52,220 nucleotides of DNA. Origin: a virus. The number at the start of each line of letters is the position of its first letter. Within the stretch, counting starts at the first letter, position 1. The position numbers were made by a program, and so were the translations under genes. Below the pieces are notes generated by a model, which was not told where the DNA came from, did no database searches, and saw only the letters and a program-made list of their open reading frames with translations. This document shows, piece by piece, positions 35,293 to 44,153 of this stretch. The stretch covers positions 1-52,220 of IMG/VR virus record IMGVR_UViG_3300010883_015241; one strand, written 5' to 3'.

Positions 35293-36056
35293 AAATAGGA
35301 GTTATAGGTTACGGAATGGTTGGCACCGCGATTACAAAAGCATTTAAAAAGCTAGGACATAAGGTATATGTACATGACATTAAACTACCGGATACATCTT
35401 TAGCAGCATCTTTAGATAGTAGCCTAGTGTATATTTGTGTCCCAACAAAACAGAATAAAGATGGTTCTTGTGATACAACAATAGTAAGAGAACTTGTGCA
35501 GAGTATCTCTGAATACGGTTACAAAGGAACAGTTGCAATAAAATCAACCACTGAACCCGGAACTACATCAAAACTGCAAGAAGAGTATAGGAATCTTAGA
35601 ATAGCGCACGTCCCAGAGTTCCTAAGAGAACGATGCGGGTATGAAGACTTTACTGAAAACCATAATGTACTTATAGTAGGAACTCTTAATTCAAAATCTT
35701 TTAGAGATATAGTTAGATCACATGGTCATTACCCAAAAACAGTAATTCAAGTAAAACCTACTGAATCAGAACTTTCTAAGTATTACTCTAACTCATATAA
35801 AGCTTTACGAACAATCTTTTCTACAACATATGGAGAGATTAGTAAACACTTAGGTGTTGACTACAATAATGTATTAAATGCATTCTTATTAGAAAATGTA
35901 GAAGCTGAAGAATATTTGGGGTATAATGAAAAGTTTAAAGGATTTGGAGGATCATGTTTACCAAAAGATGTGTCCGCACTAAACCATTTCGTTGAAAAAG
36001 AGAAACTAGGTTTAGATATATTCAAATTTATCATAAATGAAAATAAAAAATTCTAA
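35289..36056 (+). CDS. UDP-glucose/GDP-mannose dehydrogenase-like, truncated
   Basis: 255 residues against 390-450 for full family members. The Rossmann GYGMVG (7-12), KSTTEPGT (85-92), HVPEFLRE (107-114) and GFGGSCLPKD with C223 all match UDP-glucose 6-dehydrogenase types, so the NAD domain and central catalytic part are present. The C-terminal UDP-binding domain is missing: the stop comes about 30 residues after the catalytic Cys. It might work with a different partner, as a dimer with altered substrate binding, or be a reduced viral form. Would make a uronic acid nucleotide if active. Confidence 0.82.
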   Translation: MKIGVIGYGMVGTAITKAFKKLGHKVYVHDIKLPDTSLAASLDSSLVYICVPTKQNKDGSCDTTIVRELVQSISEYGYKGTVAIKSTTEPGTTSKLQEEYRNLRIAHVPEFLRERCGYEDFTENHNVLIVGTLNSKSFRDIVRSHGHYPKTVIQVKPTESELSKYYSNSYKALRTIFSTTYGEISKHLGVDYNNVLNAFLLENVEAEEYLGYNEKFKGFGGSCLPKDVSALNHFVEKEKLGLDIFKFIINENKKF

Positions 36057-36904
36057 TGGAAATACTAACAGGTGAAAAGTTTCAAGATATATGCGATGCA
36101 GGTATAAGTAAGCTGCAACATAAACCATTTGAAAGTGCTACTAAGCATAATTCAATTGATGTTGATGAATTTAATTTCTTTGAGTACGATAATCCTGAAT
36201 TAATATATGTTAATAGCTCTCTAATAAATAAAGACAAAACATCTTTAGTATCTTCTAACCTTTTCCGTAAATTAGAAGCTCTTACAAACCCATTCAGAGT
36301 AGTATTGCATAACTCAGATCAAAACTTTGACGATATACACCGCCACTACTTTGATATCCCTAATTTAAAAAAGATATACACTCAGAATATTAACACTGTA
36401 CATAAAGACCTTGTACCTATTCCAATTGGTTTAGCAAACAGTAACTGGCCTTGGGGTAATCTAGGCACAGTTAATAAGATTTTAGATGAGAAAGTTAAAA
36501 AAGATAAACTTTGCTACTTTTACTTTAAAATTAACGGAGGAGTAAGAGAAGAACACCGACCAGAATGTCATAAGGTGTTAATGGGAAAAGGATTTCAATT
36601 CCTTCCTCATCAAGAGTACGAAGATTACCTTAGAACTTTAAAATCACATAAGTTTTGTATTAGTCCTCAAGGTAATGGTATTGATTGCCACAGGATGTGG
36701 GAAGCTTTGTACATGAAAACTGTACCAATCTGCGAAAGAAATATATTAACAGAGTATTATTCAAAATTATTCCCCATAGTGTTAGTAGATGATTGGAATG
36801 AATTAGATATGGACTATCTTTTAAGTAGTTATTCTGACCTAAGTAACTGGGATAATTATGATCTATTAGATTTTGACAACTATATTAAACATATTAAACT
36901 ATAG
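36056..36904 (+). CDS. Exostosin-like glycosyltransferase (GT47-like)
   Basis: 282 residues. The C-terminal part has LKSHKFCISPQGNGIDCHRMWEAL followed by MKTVPICERN and FPIVLVDDWNEL. The F-x-ISPxGNG-D-xHR-WE block is characteristic of exostosin-type and related GT-B transferases, and the following P-I-x-x-x-x-x and DDW parts fit the donor pocket. Predicted to extend a glycan. The gene starts at the stop of the dehydrogenase (TAATG) and its stop touches the next GTG start. Confidence 0.78.
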   Translation: MEILTGEKFQDICDAGISKLQHKPFESATKHNSIDVDEFNFFEYDNPELIYVNSSLINKDKTSLVSSNLFRKLEALTNPFRVVLHNSDQNFDDIHRHYFDIPNLKKIYTQNINTVHKDLVPIPIGLANSNWPWGNLGTVNKILDEKVKKDKLCYFYFKINGGVREEHRPECHKVLMGKGFQFLPHQEYEDYLRTLKSHKFCISPQGNGIDCHRMWEALYMKTVPICERNILTEYYSKLFPIVLVDDWNELDMDYLLSSYSDLSNWDNYDLLDFDNYIKHIKL

Positions 36905-37530
36905 TGATAAACCACGAACATAAATTCATATTTCTACATATACCTAAGTGTGCTGGTGTATCGGTAGGTAGGACTCTTAATAAGGTAACAGGAGTTACTG
37001 ATATATATGAAGGATTCAAAATACACCACGATGAATTTGATAAAGATATGTTTAAAGAGTACTTTGTATTTACTTTTGTTAGAAATCCATTAGATAGATT
37101 ATACTCTCAGTACAAATACAGAGACTTTCTAAATACAAAACATAAATTCAGCTATGTAGTGGATAATATACAAGATTTATTCGAAAAACATTATAACTGT
37201 ACAAGAGAAGAAAGAAAAGAAGGAACTTTACAAGAAATAGCTGACTACTACGGTGAGTTTATACATTTAACGAGTCAATATGAATTTTTACAGGGAAAAT
37301 ACAGTAATAATGTTGATTATCTGCCATATATTAACTATATTGGTAAATACGAAACGTTATCTGAAGATTTCAACACTGTTTGTCAAAGAATAGGGCTAAG
37401 TGTTGTTGATCTACCGTATAGTAATATATCTTCGTTGAAAAAAAACTACAAAGAAGCCTATACTGATGAATTAGTAGATAAAGTACGAGATAAGTACGCT
37501 CAAGATATAGAATATTTTAATTATGAGTAA
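36904..37530 (+). CDS. Sulfotransferase-like protein 2 (Sulfotransfer_2 type)
   Basis: 208 residues from a GTG start at 36904, the only start that keeps the N-terminal motif. FIFLHIPKCAGVS (8-20) is the PAPS 5'-phosphosulfate loop of carbohydrate (heparan/chondroitin-type) sulfotransferases; TFVRNPLDRLYSQY (57-70) is the 3'-phosphate motif with R60 and S68. This is a stronger match than the first sulfotransferase-like gene. Predicted to sulfate sugar hydroxyls. It overlaps the next gene by eight bases. Confidence 0.87.
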   Translation: MINHEHKFIFLHIPKCAGVSVGRTLNKVTGVTDIYEGFKIHHDEFDKDMFKEYFVFTFVRNPLDRLYSQYKYRDFLNTKHKFSYVVDNIQDLFEKHYNCTREERKEGTLQEIADYYGEFIHLTSQYEFLQGKYSNNVDYLPYINYIGKYETLSEDFNTVCQRIGLSVVDLPYSNISSLKKNYKEAYTDELVDKVRDKYAQDIEYFNYE

Positions 37531-38383
37531 AATTTATAGAAAACAAGGAGTGAGATATTGGTTTGACACATTTAGTCATTTAAATTCTTTTGATATAATC
37601 CCATATCAAGAAGTAATTGATTTGTATTTAAAAAATCATGAACTATTAGGTAATACATTAGAAAAAGAAGGAGGAGAAAACGAAAGACCTCTTAATTCTG
37701 ATGAAGAATCAATAGACTTCAATGCTTTTTGGCTAGGACACAGTCCATCCTATTATGATGTAGATCCTTTTAAACAAAAAACACTAAAAGCTAAAGCAGA
37801 TATTATATCTATGGATATGACAGGAGTAAATAAAACATGGGATCATTGGATGTACCTTGTTTTACCTGGAGAATTATTCGTTCACCTAATGACATCAGTT
37901 CATTCTAACCCAGATGTAAGAAAATTTAAAGAGTTTATTAAAGAATTAGATAGTGGGACTAATAAAAAGATAACTAACCAAAGACTTGAGATACTCACTA
38001 CTAAGTATAACACTAAATACCCAGAACTACATAAATTTAAAGACTTTTTTGAAGAACATGAAATACTACAATGGAGCGCAGACTTAAACCCTACACAGTT
38101 TATAACATTAAAAGAAAAAGGATTAATTTATCCAATTTGTTACGTACAGACAGAAAGATTGTTAAATAGAGGAACACATCGAGCCCTTCTATTAGCAATG
38201 TCCGGTAGTGATGTTCCTATTTTTATTCAATACCCTAAACTAGGAAAAGAACCTGTAGGAGAAAAACTAGTACTTTATTTACAATCTCATTTTGAGAACC
38301 AGCACTTAAGGATGGAAGTGGATATAGAAAGTAAAGAATTAACTTTTTTTAGAGATATGGAACTAATAGGAAAATATAACTAA
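37523..38383 (+). CDS. RGTHR-motif protein 1, possible ParB/sulfiredoxin-like fold
   Basis: 286 residues, not assigned to a family. Residues 203-236 read as strand, turn with RGTHR (216-220), helix (ALLLAMSG), strand (VPIFIQY). That resembles the G-x-HR-x-x-A nucleotide-binding motif and following helix and strand of the ParB/sulfiredoxin fold, which can transfer phosphate. The C-terminal LRMEVDIESKEL is shared with a paralogue at 39041 that also has RGTHR. The first 190 residues are helical. Between them lies the CMP-sugar synthetase-like gene. Resemblance is by motif only. Confidence 0.6.
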   Translation: MSKIYRKQGVRYWFDTFSHLNSFDIIPYQEVIDLYLKNHELLGNTLEKEGGENERPLNSDEESIDFNAFWLGHSPSYYDVDPFKQKTLKAKADIISMDMTGVNKTWDHWMYLVLPGELFVHLMTSVHSNPDVRKFKEFIKELDSGTNKKITNQRLEILTTKYNTKYPELHKFKDFFEEHEILQWSADLNPTQFITLKEKGLIYPICYVQTERLLNRGTHRALLLAMSGSDVPIFIQYPKLGKEPVGEKLVLYLQSHFENQHLRMEVDIESKELTFFRDMELIGKYN

Positions 38384-38385
38384 AG

Positions 38386-39051
38386 ATGAAAAGCATAGCA
38401 GTTATAATACATGCAAGAATGGAAAGTACTAGATGTCCTCAAAAACATCTACGTGATTTAGGAGATGGGAACACTCTTTTAGATATTGCTTTAAAGAAAG
38501 TACAGAAGTTAAAGAATGTACAAGAAAAGTACTTAGCAGCTCATGAACAAGAAATAAAAGATAGGGTAGTCGATGGAATAGAAATACTACACAGAGAATA
38601 CAAATCAGTTGCACCAGGTAATTGTGCTCATAATATAATGTATGATCATTTAAATAAGGTAAAAGCTGATTATATTATAAACTATAATCCATGTCAACCT
38701 TTTCTTAATGTGGATAAACTACAAGAGGTAATTGATTGGTTTAATAAAACACCTTTGGAAAGTGCTATAACAGTAAAACATACTAAAAACTTTTTCTGGA
38801 ATAAAGCTGCAACACCTATTAATTTTAAACCTAATGACAGGTTATCAACCACTTCAGGACCCGGTTTATGGGAAGCTACTCATTCGTTGGTTATGTACGA
38901 AAAAGCTTATATGTTAGAACATTGGGAATTATTCCCTAATACGTATGGAAATCCACACCCATATTTAATTGAATGGCCTGAAGATGAGTTAGTAGATGTA
39001 GATACAGAATTAGATTTTAAAATAGTAAAAGCGATGTATAATGGATCATAA
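38386..39051 (+). CDS. CMP-sugar cytidylyltransferase-like (NeuA/SpsF type)
   Basis: 221 residues. IHARMESTRCPQKHL (8-22) matches the CTP-binding signature (xRxxSxRxPxK) of NeuA, KdsB and SpsF enzymes; YNPCQPF and the DVDTELDFKIV near the C-terminus match later parts of the family. It would activate a nonulosonate or similar sugar acid with CTP. A NeuB-like synthase is encoded further on (48694), which suggests a shared pathway. It overlaps the next gene by 11 bases. Confidence 0.75.
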   Translation: MKSIAVIIHARMESTRCPQKHLRDLGDGNTLLDIALKKVQKLKNVQEKYLAAHEQEIKDRVVDGIEILHREYKSVAPGNCAHNIMYDHLNKVKADYIINYNPCQPFLNVDKLQEVIDWFNKTPLESAITVKHTKNFFWNKAATPINFKPNDRLSTTSGPGLWEATHSLVMYEKAYMLEHWELFPNTYGNPHPYLIEWPEDELVDVDTELDFKIVKAMYNGS

Positions 39052-39847
39052 ACCAAAATACTACACAACAGCCTTTAGAGATCTAAAAGTATTAGATACG
39101 TTTAGCTTTCCGGAATGGGAAGCATTAAATCTCTTAAATCAAAACCTAACTCTTGAAGACGGAACTTGGGAAACTAATAATAATATAAATAAATTTAAAT
39201 TTGAAAAAATCGATTTAGGGCATAAATGGCAATATAGTAAAGCAAGTTTTTTTAAAAAAGGACCATGGGGGACCATAAACGCGAAAACAGATATTACTAG
39301 TAAAACCATTCTTAAAGAATCGTATAGTACTGATAGAATGATGTTCTGCACAATACCTAAAGAGATCATAAACACTTACCAAACAGCATGCCTACATAAT
39401 AAAGACCTATCAGTAATAAGAGAGTATGTTAAAACGGTAGAAAGCACAGTAGGTTGGAATGGTGATTGGCAATCTATAAAAGAACAGTACAATCAAACAA
39501 ACTCAGGTGTAGATTGGCATAATGATTTCAGTATTGAATGGTATACCAGTATTAAACAAGATGGTCTGATATCTTTACCGTCATACATCGAAAATAGTGA
39601 TGGAAATAAATTTTTAGCAAGAGGAACTCATAGAAGCTACTTAAGCGCCTTAGCAGGTTACGATTTTAACTTCTTTACAAGGTACACACCAGGAGATAGC
39701 ACAGTTAAGTATATAACCTGTAATTCAAAATCCGGCAATAAATATTTTTCTGGAGAAGATTTAAGAATGGAAGTTAATATGGGTACTAGAGAGATAGAAT
39801 ATTACCTCCATCAGAGTAATAAAAGTATAGGTAAATTAAAAATATAA
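39041..39847 (+). CDS. RGTHR-motif protein 2, paralogue
   Basis: 268 residues, related to the protein at 37523. RGTHR lies at 194-198, followed by SYLSALAGYDFNFF (helix then strand), and LRMEVNMGTREIEYYL near the end matches the first copy. The N-terminal part differs. The same possible ParB/sulfiredoxin-like reading applies. That the two copies flank the CMP-sugar cytidylyltransferase-like gene suggests a common step with it, which is inference. Confidence 0.6.
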   Translation: MDHKPKYYTTAFRDLKVLDTFSFPEWEALNLLNQNLTLEDGTWETNNNINKFKFEKIDLGHKWQYSKASFFKKGPWGTINAKTDITSKTILKESYSTDRMMFCTIPKEIINTYQTACLHNKDLSVIREYVKTVESTVGWNGDWQSIKEQYNQTNSGVDWHNDFSIEWYTSIKQDGLISLPSYIENSDGNKFLARGTHRSYLSALAGYDFNFFTRYTPGDSTVKYITCNSKSGNKYFSGEDLRMEVNMGTREIEYYLHQSNKSIGKLKI

Positions 39848-39849
39848 AT

Positions 39850-40173
39850 ATGAAATTTGTTATAGATATAGACAATACTATTTGCAGAGAAGAAGGACCG
39901 GTAATAACAAGAGAACCTTTTAAGGACAGAATAGAACAGATTAATAAACTTTATGATGAAGGACATGAAATAGTATTTAATACGGCTAGAGGTCTAAAGA
40001 GTGGAAGAGGGGAAGAGTATTATAGACCTATCACAGAATCACAATTAGAACTATGGGGGTGTAAATACCATGAACTCTGTTTTAAACAACATGATACTAC
40101 ATTTTACATAGACGATAAAAATAGATACCCAAATGAATTTTTTAAAGATAATTTAAATGAAACAATTTTTTAA
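39850..40173 (+). CDS. HAD-family phosphatase-like protein (capsule type)
   Basis: 107 residues. FVIDIDNTIC (3-12) is HAD motif I with D6 and D8; FNTARG is motif II (Thr); FYIDDKNRYPNEFF near the end is motif IV. Small proteins of this type occur with sugar nucleotidyltransferases in capsule loci and are thought to dephosphorylate sugar phosphates. It overlaps the nucleotidyltransferase gene by 17 bases, so the two are translationally coupled. A fused HAD-nucleotidyltransferase is encoded at the end of the window. Confidence 0.78.
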   Translation: MKFVIDIDNTICREEGPVITREPFKDRIEQINKLYDEGHEIVFNTARGLKSGRGEEYYRPITESQLELWGCKYHELCFKQHDTTFYIDDKNRYPNEFFKDNLNETIF

Positions 40174-40888
40174 TATAGTACTGCCAATGGCAGGTAAAGG
40201 ATCTCGATTCCAAGAACAGGGTTATGTTAACTCAAAACCATTTATAGATGTAAACGGTAAACCAATGGTTCGAAGAGTTATCGAAAACTTAAATATAGAT
40301 TTCGCAAAGAATTTTAAGTTTATAATCATAACTCAAAAAGAAGATTACGAGAATTACGATTATAGTTTCTTTAGAGAAGTTATAGGACATGATAATATTG
40401 AAACAATAGTTCTAGACGGTACAACAGAAGGTGCAGCTTGCACACTACTAACTGCAAAAGAGCATATAGATAATAATACCCCCCTACTTACCTTTAACTC
40501 AGATCAATTAATAGACTATGATGTTAATGCAACCTTCAGTCAACTCAGCCTTAATGACGGAGGAATGCCCTGTTTTTACGGAGAAGGAACGGATTGGAGT
40601 TATGCTAAAACCAACAAAGAGGGGTATGTAGTAGAAGTAGCCGAAAAGAAACAGATATCAAATGATGCCACAGCAGGTTATTATTATTGGAATCGAGGAT
40701 CAGATTTTGTAAAGTATGCTGAACAGATGATTGAAGCAAACGATAGAGTGAATAACGAATTCTACGTAGCACCAGTTTATAATTATGCAATCAAAGATAA
40801 GAAACGTATAGTTATAACAAAGGTAGATAAAGTTTATGAATTAGGAACACCGGAATATCTTGAGAGTTATTTAAATGGAGAACAGTAA
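40157..40888 (+). CDS. Sugar-phosphate nucleotidyltransferase-like
   Basis: 243 residues. LPMAGKGSRFQEQGYVNSKP (9-28) is the NTP-binding signature (GxGxRxxxxxxxxPK) of NTP_transferase enzymes; TFNSDQLID carries the metal-binding acid, and ELGTPEYLESYL is the C-terminal family signature. Activates a sugar phosphate, or phosphocholine or phosphonate in LicC/PntC relatives, with NTP. The core sequence is closely similar to the C-terminal half of the fused gene at 51186. It overlaps its neighbours on both sides. Confidence 0.87.
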   Translation: MKQFFNIVLPMAGKGSRFQEQGYVNSKPFIDVNGKPMVRRVIENLNIDFAKNFKFIIITQKEDYENYDYSFFREVIGHDNIETIVLDGTTEGAACTLLTAKEHIDNNTPLLTFNSDQLIDYDVNATFSQLSLNDGGMPCFYGEGTDWSYAKTNKEGYVVEVAEKKQISNDATAGYYYWNRGSDFVKYAEQMIEANDRVNNEFYVAPVYNYAIKDKKRIVITKVDKVYELGTPEYLESYLNGEQ

Positions 40889-41528
40889 AAATAAAATAGC
40901 AGTTTGTATTTTTGGTCAGACAAGAACTTATAAAGTTTTTACTAACTTGTATAAGAACTTAAATGACCAGTCTGACTTTAGTTTTGATTTCTTCTTAACC
41001 ACGTGGGATGATTTTAAACCAAACAACAAATTAGATTTTTTTACAGAAACTGAATATATAAAAACAGATATCTTTGAGTTTAAAAACCATACTGAAAGAG
41101 CAGCATACTGTATAGCAAGAGTAAATCAACTAAAATTAAAACATGAATTACAGGGAAACTTTGTTTATGATTATGTAGTACTAGCAAGAGGAGAGATAGA
41201 AATTAATAAAGAAGATTTGTTAAGTACGTTAAGAGATAAATGTAATAATTCATCGCAGTATGAGATAAATATTCTAAGTGATATAGGAGTAGATAAAACA
41301 GGAGCTTGGTACCAACCATCGGATTTCTTTTCATTAGGAACCTCTTTAGCTTATGATAGATACGCAAACTCTTGGAAAAGTTACTATAGACTAGAGGATG
41401 GTATAGATGATAAACATGGAGGTCATAATTTTCATGCATACGCAATTAAGCATAATAATTTAGAAAGTAAAAAGGTAAAAATTAAACATAGGTTTGAATT
41501 TAATCAACTAAAGAAAAGAGAAGTATGA
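40875..41528 (+). CDS. Glycosyltransferase-like protein (GQxR/TTWD family) 2
   Basis: 217 residues. IAVCIFGQTRTYK, FFLTTWDDF and YVVLARGEIEI match the motif order of the protein at 32776 (GQLR, HTWD, KTRPDV), so the two are paralogues. The acidic residue after the Arg differs (RGE instead of RPD). Likely a glycosyltransferase of unknown donor. It overlaps the nucleotidyltransferase gene by 14 bases and the next gene by four. Confidence 0.58.
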   Translation: MENSKNKIAVCIFGQTRTYKVFTNLYKNLNDQSDFSFDFFLTTWDDFKPNNKLDFFTETEYIKTDIFEFKNHTERAAYCIARVNQLKLKHELQGNFVYDYVVLARGEIEINKEDLLSTLRDKCNNSSQYEINILSDIGVDKTGAWYQPSDFFSLGTSLAYDRYANSWKSYYRLEDGIDDKHGGHNFHAYAIKHNNLESKKVKIKHRFEFNQLKKREV

Positions 41529-42445
41529 ACAAGCCAATAACATATGCGTATTTAGAAACAACAAACTATTGTAACCTACAGTGCTCTTTTTGTAACAGGG
41601 CTGATGTAATAGGAGCATTGCAACACATGCCTTTACATAAGTACAGAAAGATGTTAGAAAATCTAGCACACCATCCTATTAAAGAAGCAAAACTAATGGG
41701 AATGGGAGAGCCTATGCTACACCCCCAGTTTGATGAGGTATGTAGAATATTTAAAGAAATATTCCCAGATGCTTTTCTAATAGTAGCCACTAACATACAA
41801 TACCCAGTCAAGCCCGGTACTAAGATGGGCAATAAATTCGAGAACAGTATGAAGTATGTAGACTTAATGTACCTTAGTATTGACGGGTATAAAACATCTT
41901 ATGAAAGAGACAGAGCACCCGCAAAATGGAGTAAACTGGAAACATTCTTTTCTGATTTTAAAAATATGGAAAGACATAATTGCAGAGTAACAGTTAACTA
42001 TGTAGTAAACCCAGACAATATACAAGATATACAAATTATACAAGATGAGATAGTAGACAAATACAACTTAGAAGAACTTAGATTAAATATCGCCCAAGAC
42101 TGGACGGAAGATAAATCCCTTGTGGGTGGTTATTCTGAAGAAAATTTACTATATTTAAAGGACAACTGGGGCGCTAATATTAAAGGAAACAAAGATTGGG
42201 ACTTTTCAGACTGTTTTTGGGTTGAAGAAGGTATATACACTACTGTGGAAGGGCATGTTAAAATGTGCTGCTTAAACACAGGAGCTGAACCATTCGGGAA
42301 CTTATTTGAAAACACAATAGAGGAGATTAGAGAGACCCTAGATTATAAAAATGTAAAAAGAGGATGTTCTACTAATAACCCAACCAGTCACTGTAAGAAT
42401 TGTTCCTACAAAGAACTAACACCAATACTACAGAAAATAATATAA
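41525..42445 (+). CDS. Radical SAM enzyme with SPASM-like C-terminus
   Basis: 306 residues. CNLQCSFC (C16, C20, C23) binds the radical SAM 4Fe-4S cluster, and MGMGEP stands for the GGEP motif. The C-terminal part has VKMCCLNTGAEPFGNL and HCKNC, the usual Cys pattern of SPASM auxiliary-cluster enzymes. SPASM enzymes often modify ribosomal peptides, sugars or alcohols. No peptide substrate gene is seen nearby. Substrate in a sugar context is inferred. Starts inside the end of the previous gene. Confidence 0.88.
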   Translation: MNKPITYAYLETTNYCNLQCSFCNRADVIGALQHMPLHKYRKMLENLAHHPIKEAKLMGMGEPMLHPQFDEVCRIFKEIFPDAFLIVATNIQYPVKPGTKMGNKFENSMKYVDLMYLSIDGYKTSYERDRAPAKWSKLETFFSDFKNMERHNCRVTVNYVVNPDNIQDIQIIQDEIVDKYNLEELRLNIAQDWTEDKSLVGGYSEENLLYLKDNWGANIKGNKDWDFSDCFWVEEGIYTTVEGHVKMCCLNTGAEPFGNLFENTIEEIRETLDYKNVKRGCSTNNPTSHCKNCSYKELTPILQKII

Positions 42446-43138
42446 ATGAACAGTATTCTAAAAAATAAAAACATACTAATTACCGGAGCAACCGGAGGAG
42501 TTGGTCGTGAGCTATGCTCACAGTTTACCAAAGAAGGAGCAAACCTGTTTATAACAAGCAAACACAGTGGTAAACTAAACAAACTGGCATTAGAACTCAA
42601 CTGCGAACACAAAGAATCAGACTTCAACTCAGACTTAACAGAGTTAATCGAATATATAAGAAGTACAATTGGACATATTGATATATTAGTTAATTGTGCT
42701 GGAGTATTTGTTTCTAATGAAATAGAAAAATTAACTATTGAAAACTTTGATGAAATTTTTAACATTAATGTAAAAGCTCCTTTTGTATTAATCAAAGAGT
42801 TTTCTAAAGATATGAAAAATAACAACTGGGGAAGAATTATAAACATCGGCTCAAACTCAGCGTATACAGGAACAGCAAGAAATACACTATACTGCTCCAC
42901 TAAACATGCCCTACTTGGTTTATCTAGATCTCTCCATCAAGAGCTAAAAGTAGATAATATTAGAACATACTGCTTCTCACCAGGCGGCATGCAAACTCCA
43001 ATGGGAAAAAAAATAAATAAAGAAGAATTCGACAAGTTTATATTACCAGAAGAATTTGTGAGCTATATAATACATTCAATAAAATATAATTCAAATATGG
43101 TTTCTGATGAAATAAAGTTGAATAGAGTAGGAACTTAA
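42446..43138 (+). CDS. Short-chain dehydrogenase/reductase
   Basis: 230 residues. TGATGGVG (13-20) binds NAD(P); NCAG (83-86) replaces the usual NNAG; catalytic residues S136 (NIGSNSAY) and Y149/K153 (YCSTK) are present; PGG near the end fits. SDRs of this classical size often oxidise or reduce sugars or acyl chains. No clue for substrate beyond neighbours. No SD is visible upstream. Confidence in the family is high. Confidence 0.93.
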   Translation: MNSILKNKNILITGATGGVGRELCSQFTKEGANLFITSKHSGKLNKLALELNCEHKESDFNSDLTELIEYIRSTIGHIDILVNCAGVFVSNEIEKLTIENFDEIFNINVKAPFVLIKEFSKDMKNNNWGRIINIGSNSAYTGTARNTLYCSTKHALLGLSRSLHQELKVDNIRTYCFSPGGMQTPMGKKINKEEFDKFILPEEFVSYIIHSIKYNSNMVSDEIKLNRVGT

Positions 43139-43151
43139 AAGAATTAAAAAA

Positions 43152-44153
43152 ATGGACATTTTAAAAAAGTTATTCGGTACAAACACTGAACCACAAATTG
43201 ACAAACAATCTCAAATAAGAACTGTTAGACAGTCCGCTAAAAATGCAGTTGTGAATAAAGGTAAGGTATTAATAGGAGTAGGGTGTTCTCACACACAAGG
43301 TTGCGCTTTTACTAAAAATGAAATTAATGTTGAACAACACGAGCTAGCCTCAGAAGCATTAAAAGAAAAATATAAAACAGATAAAGTATCTTCGGAATTC
43401 CTTACTTCACTCTCTTGGGTGGGTAAGCTTGGAGTAATGATGAAAGCTGATAAGGTATATAATTTCGGCTTTGGAGGCTGGGGAATAGAATCCTGCATCA
43501 GGGTATTAAGGTCATATGCGTTTAAACAAACTAGCCTTAAAAACCATACAATTGTAATACAGATACCTAGCCCTACTAGAAAAGAAATAGCATATGCCGG
43601 GAACTCTGAACAACCTACAAAAGTAGATACTGTAGGGAATATAACAAAGTTCGAATCAGAGGCACCTTATAAAGAAGCATTCCTAGAACACTATATAGAT
43701 TTTGAAAACATAGAAGGACACATGATATACGACCTATACTACCTTCAGGAATATTTAGAAGCAAAAGGAGCTATTGTAAGATTTTTTGATGCTCCATTTT
43801 CAGATTGGGGAATTCAAACTACCAACCAATCAGAATCCTTTAAAAGAGCCTACGATGAATGGTGGGGAAAGAGTTACCATAAATTTGAAACAGAATTACC
43901 TGAGTTACCTGAAGTATTTAACAAACTGAATATAATAGACCTGACAGATTTTGTTAATTATAACAGTAAAGGAGACCAAGAAGGTACTCTACATCATGAA
44001 GGACTGGTAGTAGATGATTACCACTACTCCGAAAGGGGTAATAGTAGGTTAGCTAAAATACTATATTCACGATTTAATGAAAAAGCTTCAACACGTATAT
44101 ATGCCACCCTTCCTAAAAGTTGGGAAATAATTAAAAACAAGAAGTTTATATGA
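43152..44153 (+). CDS. SGNH hydrolase-like protein 3
   Basis: 333 residues. Block I IGVGCSHTQGCAF (Ser of GCS), FGFGGWGIES as the third block (Gly replaces the usual Asn/Ser pattern), IQIPSPTRKEIA in the position of the conserved strand, and DDYHYSERGNSRLAKIL with a C-terminal His. The H-Y in place of H-P and the missing Asn block differ from the other copies, so activity is less certain. The first 30 residues are basic. It overlaps the next gene by four bases. Confidence 0.7.
   Translation: MDILKKLFGTNTEPQIDKQSQIRTVRQSAKNAVVNKGKVLIGVGCSHTQGCAFTKNEINVEQHELASEALKEKYKTDKVSSEFLTSLSWVGKLGVMMKADKVYNFGFGGWGIESCIRVLRSYAFKQTSLKNHTIVIQIPSPTRKEIAYAGNSEQPTKVDTVGNITKFESEAPYKEAFLEHYIDFENIEGHMIYDLYYLQEYLEAKGAIVRFFDAPFSDWGIQTTNQSESFKRAYDEWWGKSYHKFETELPELPEVFNKLNIIDLTDFVNYNSKGDQEGTLHHEGLVVDDYHYSERGNSRLAKILYSRFNEKASTRIYATLPKSWEIIKNKKFI

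Noticed and set aside
42406-42900. 164-residue minus-strand frame
   Set aside because: Fully opposite the clear SDR gene, all motifs of which are on the + strand.
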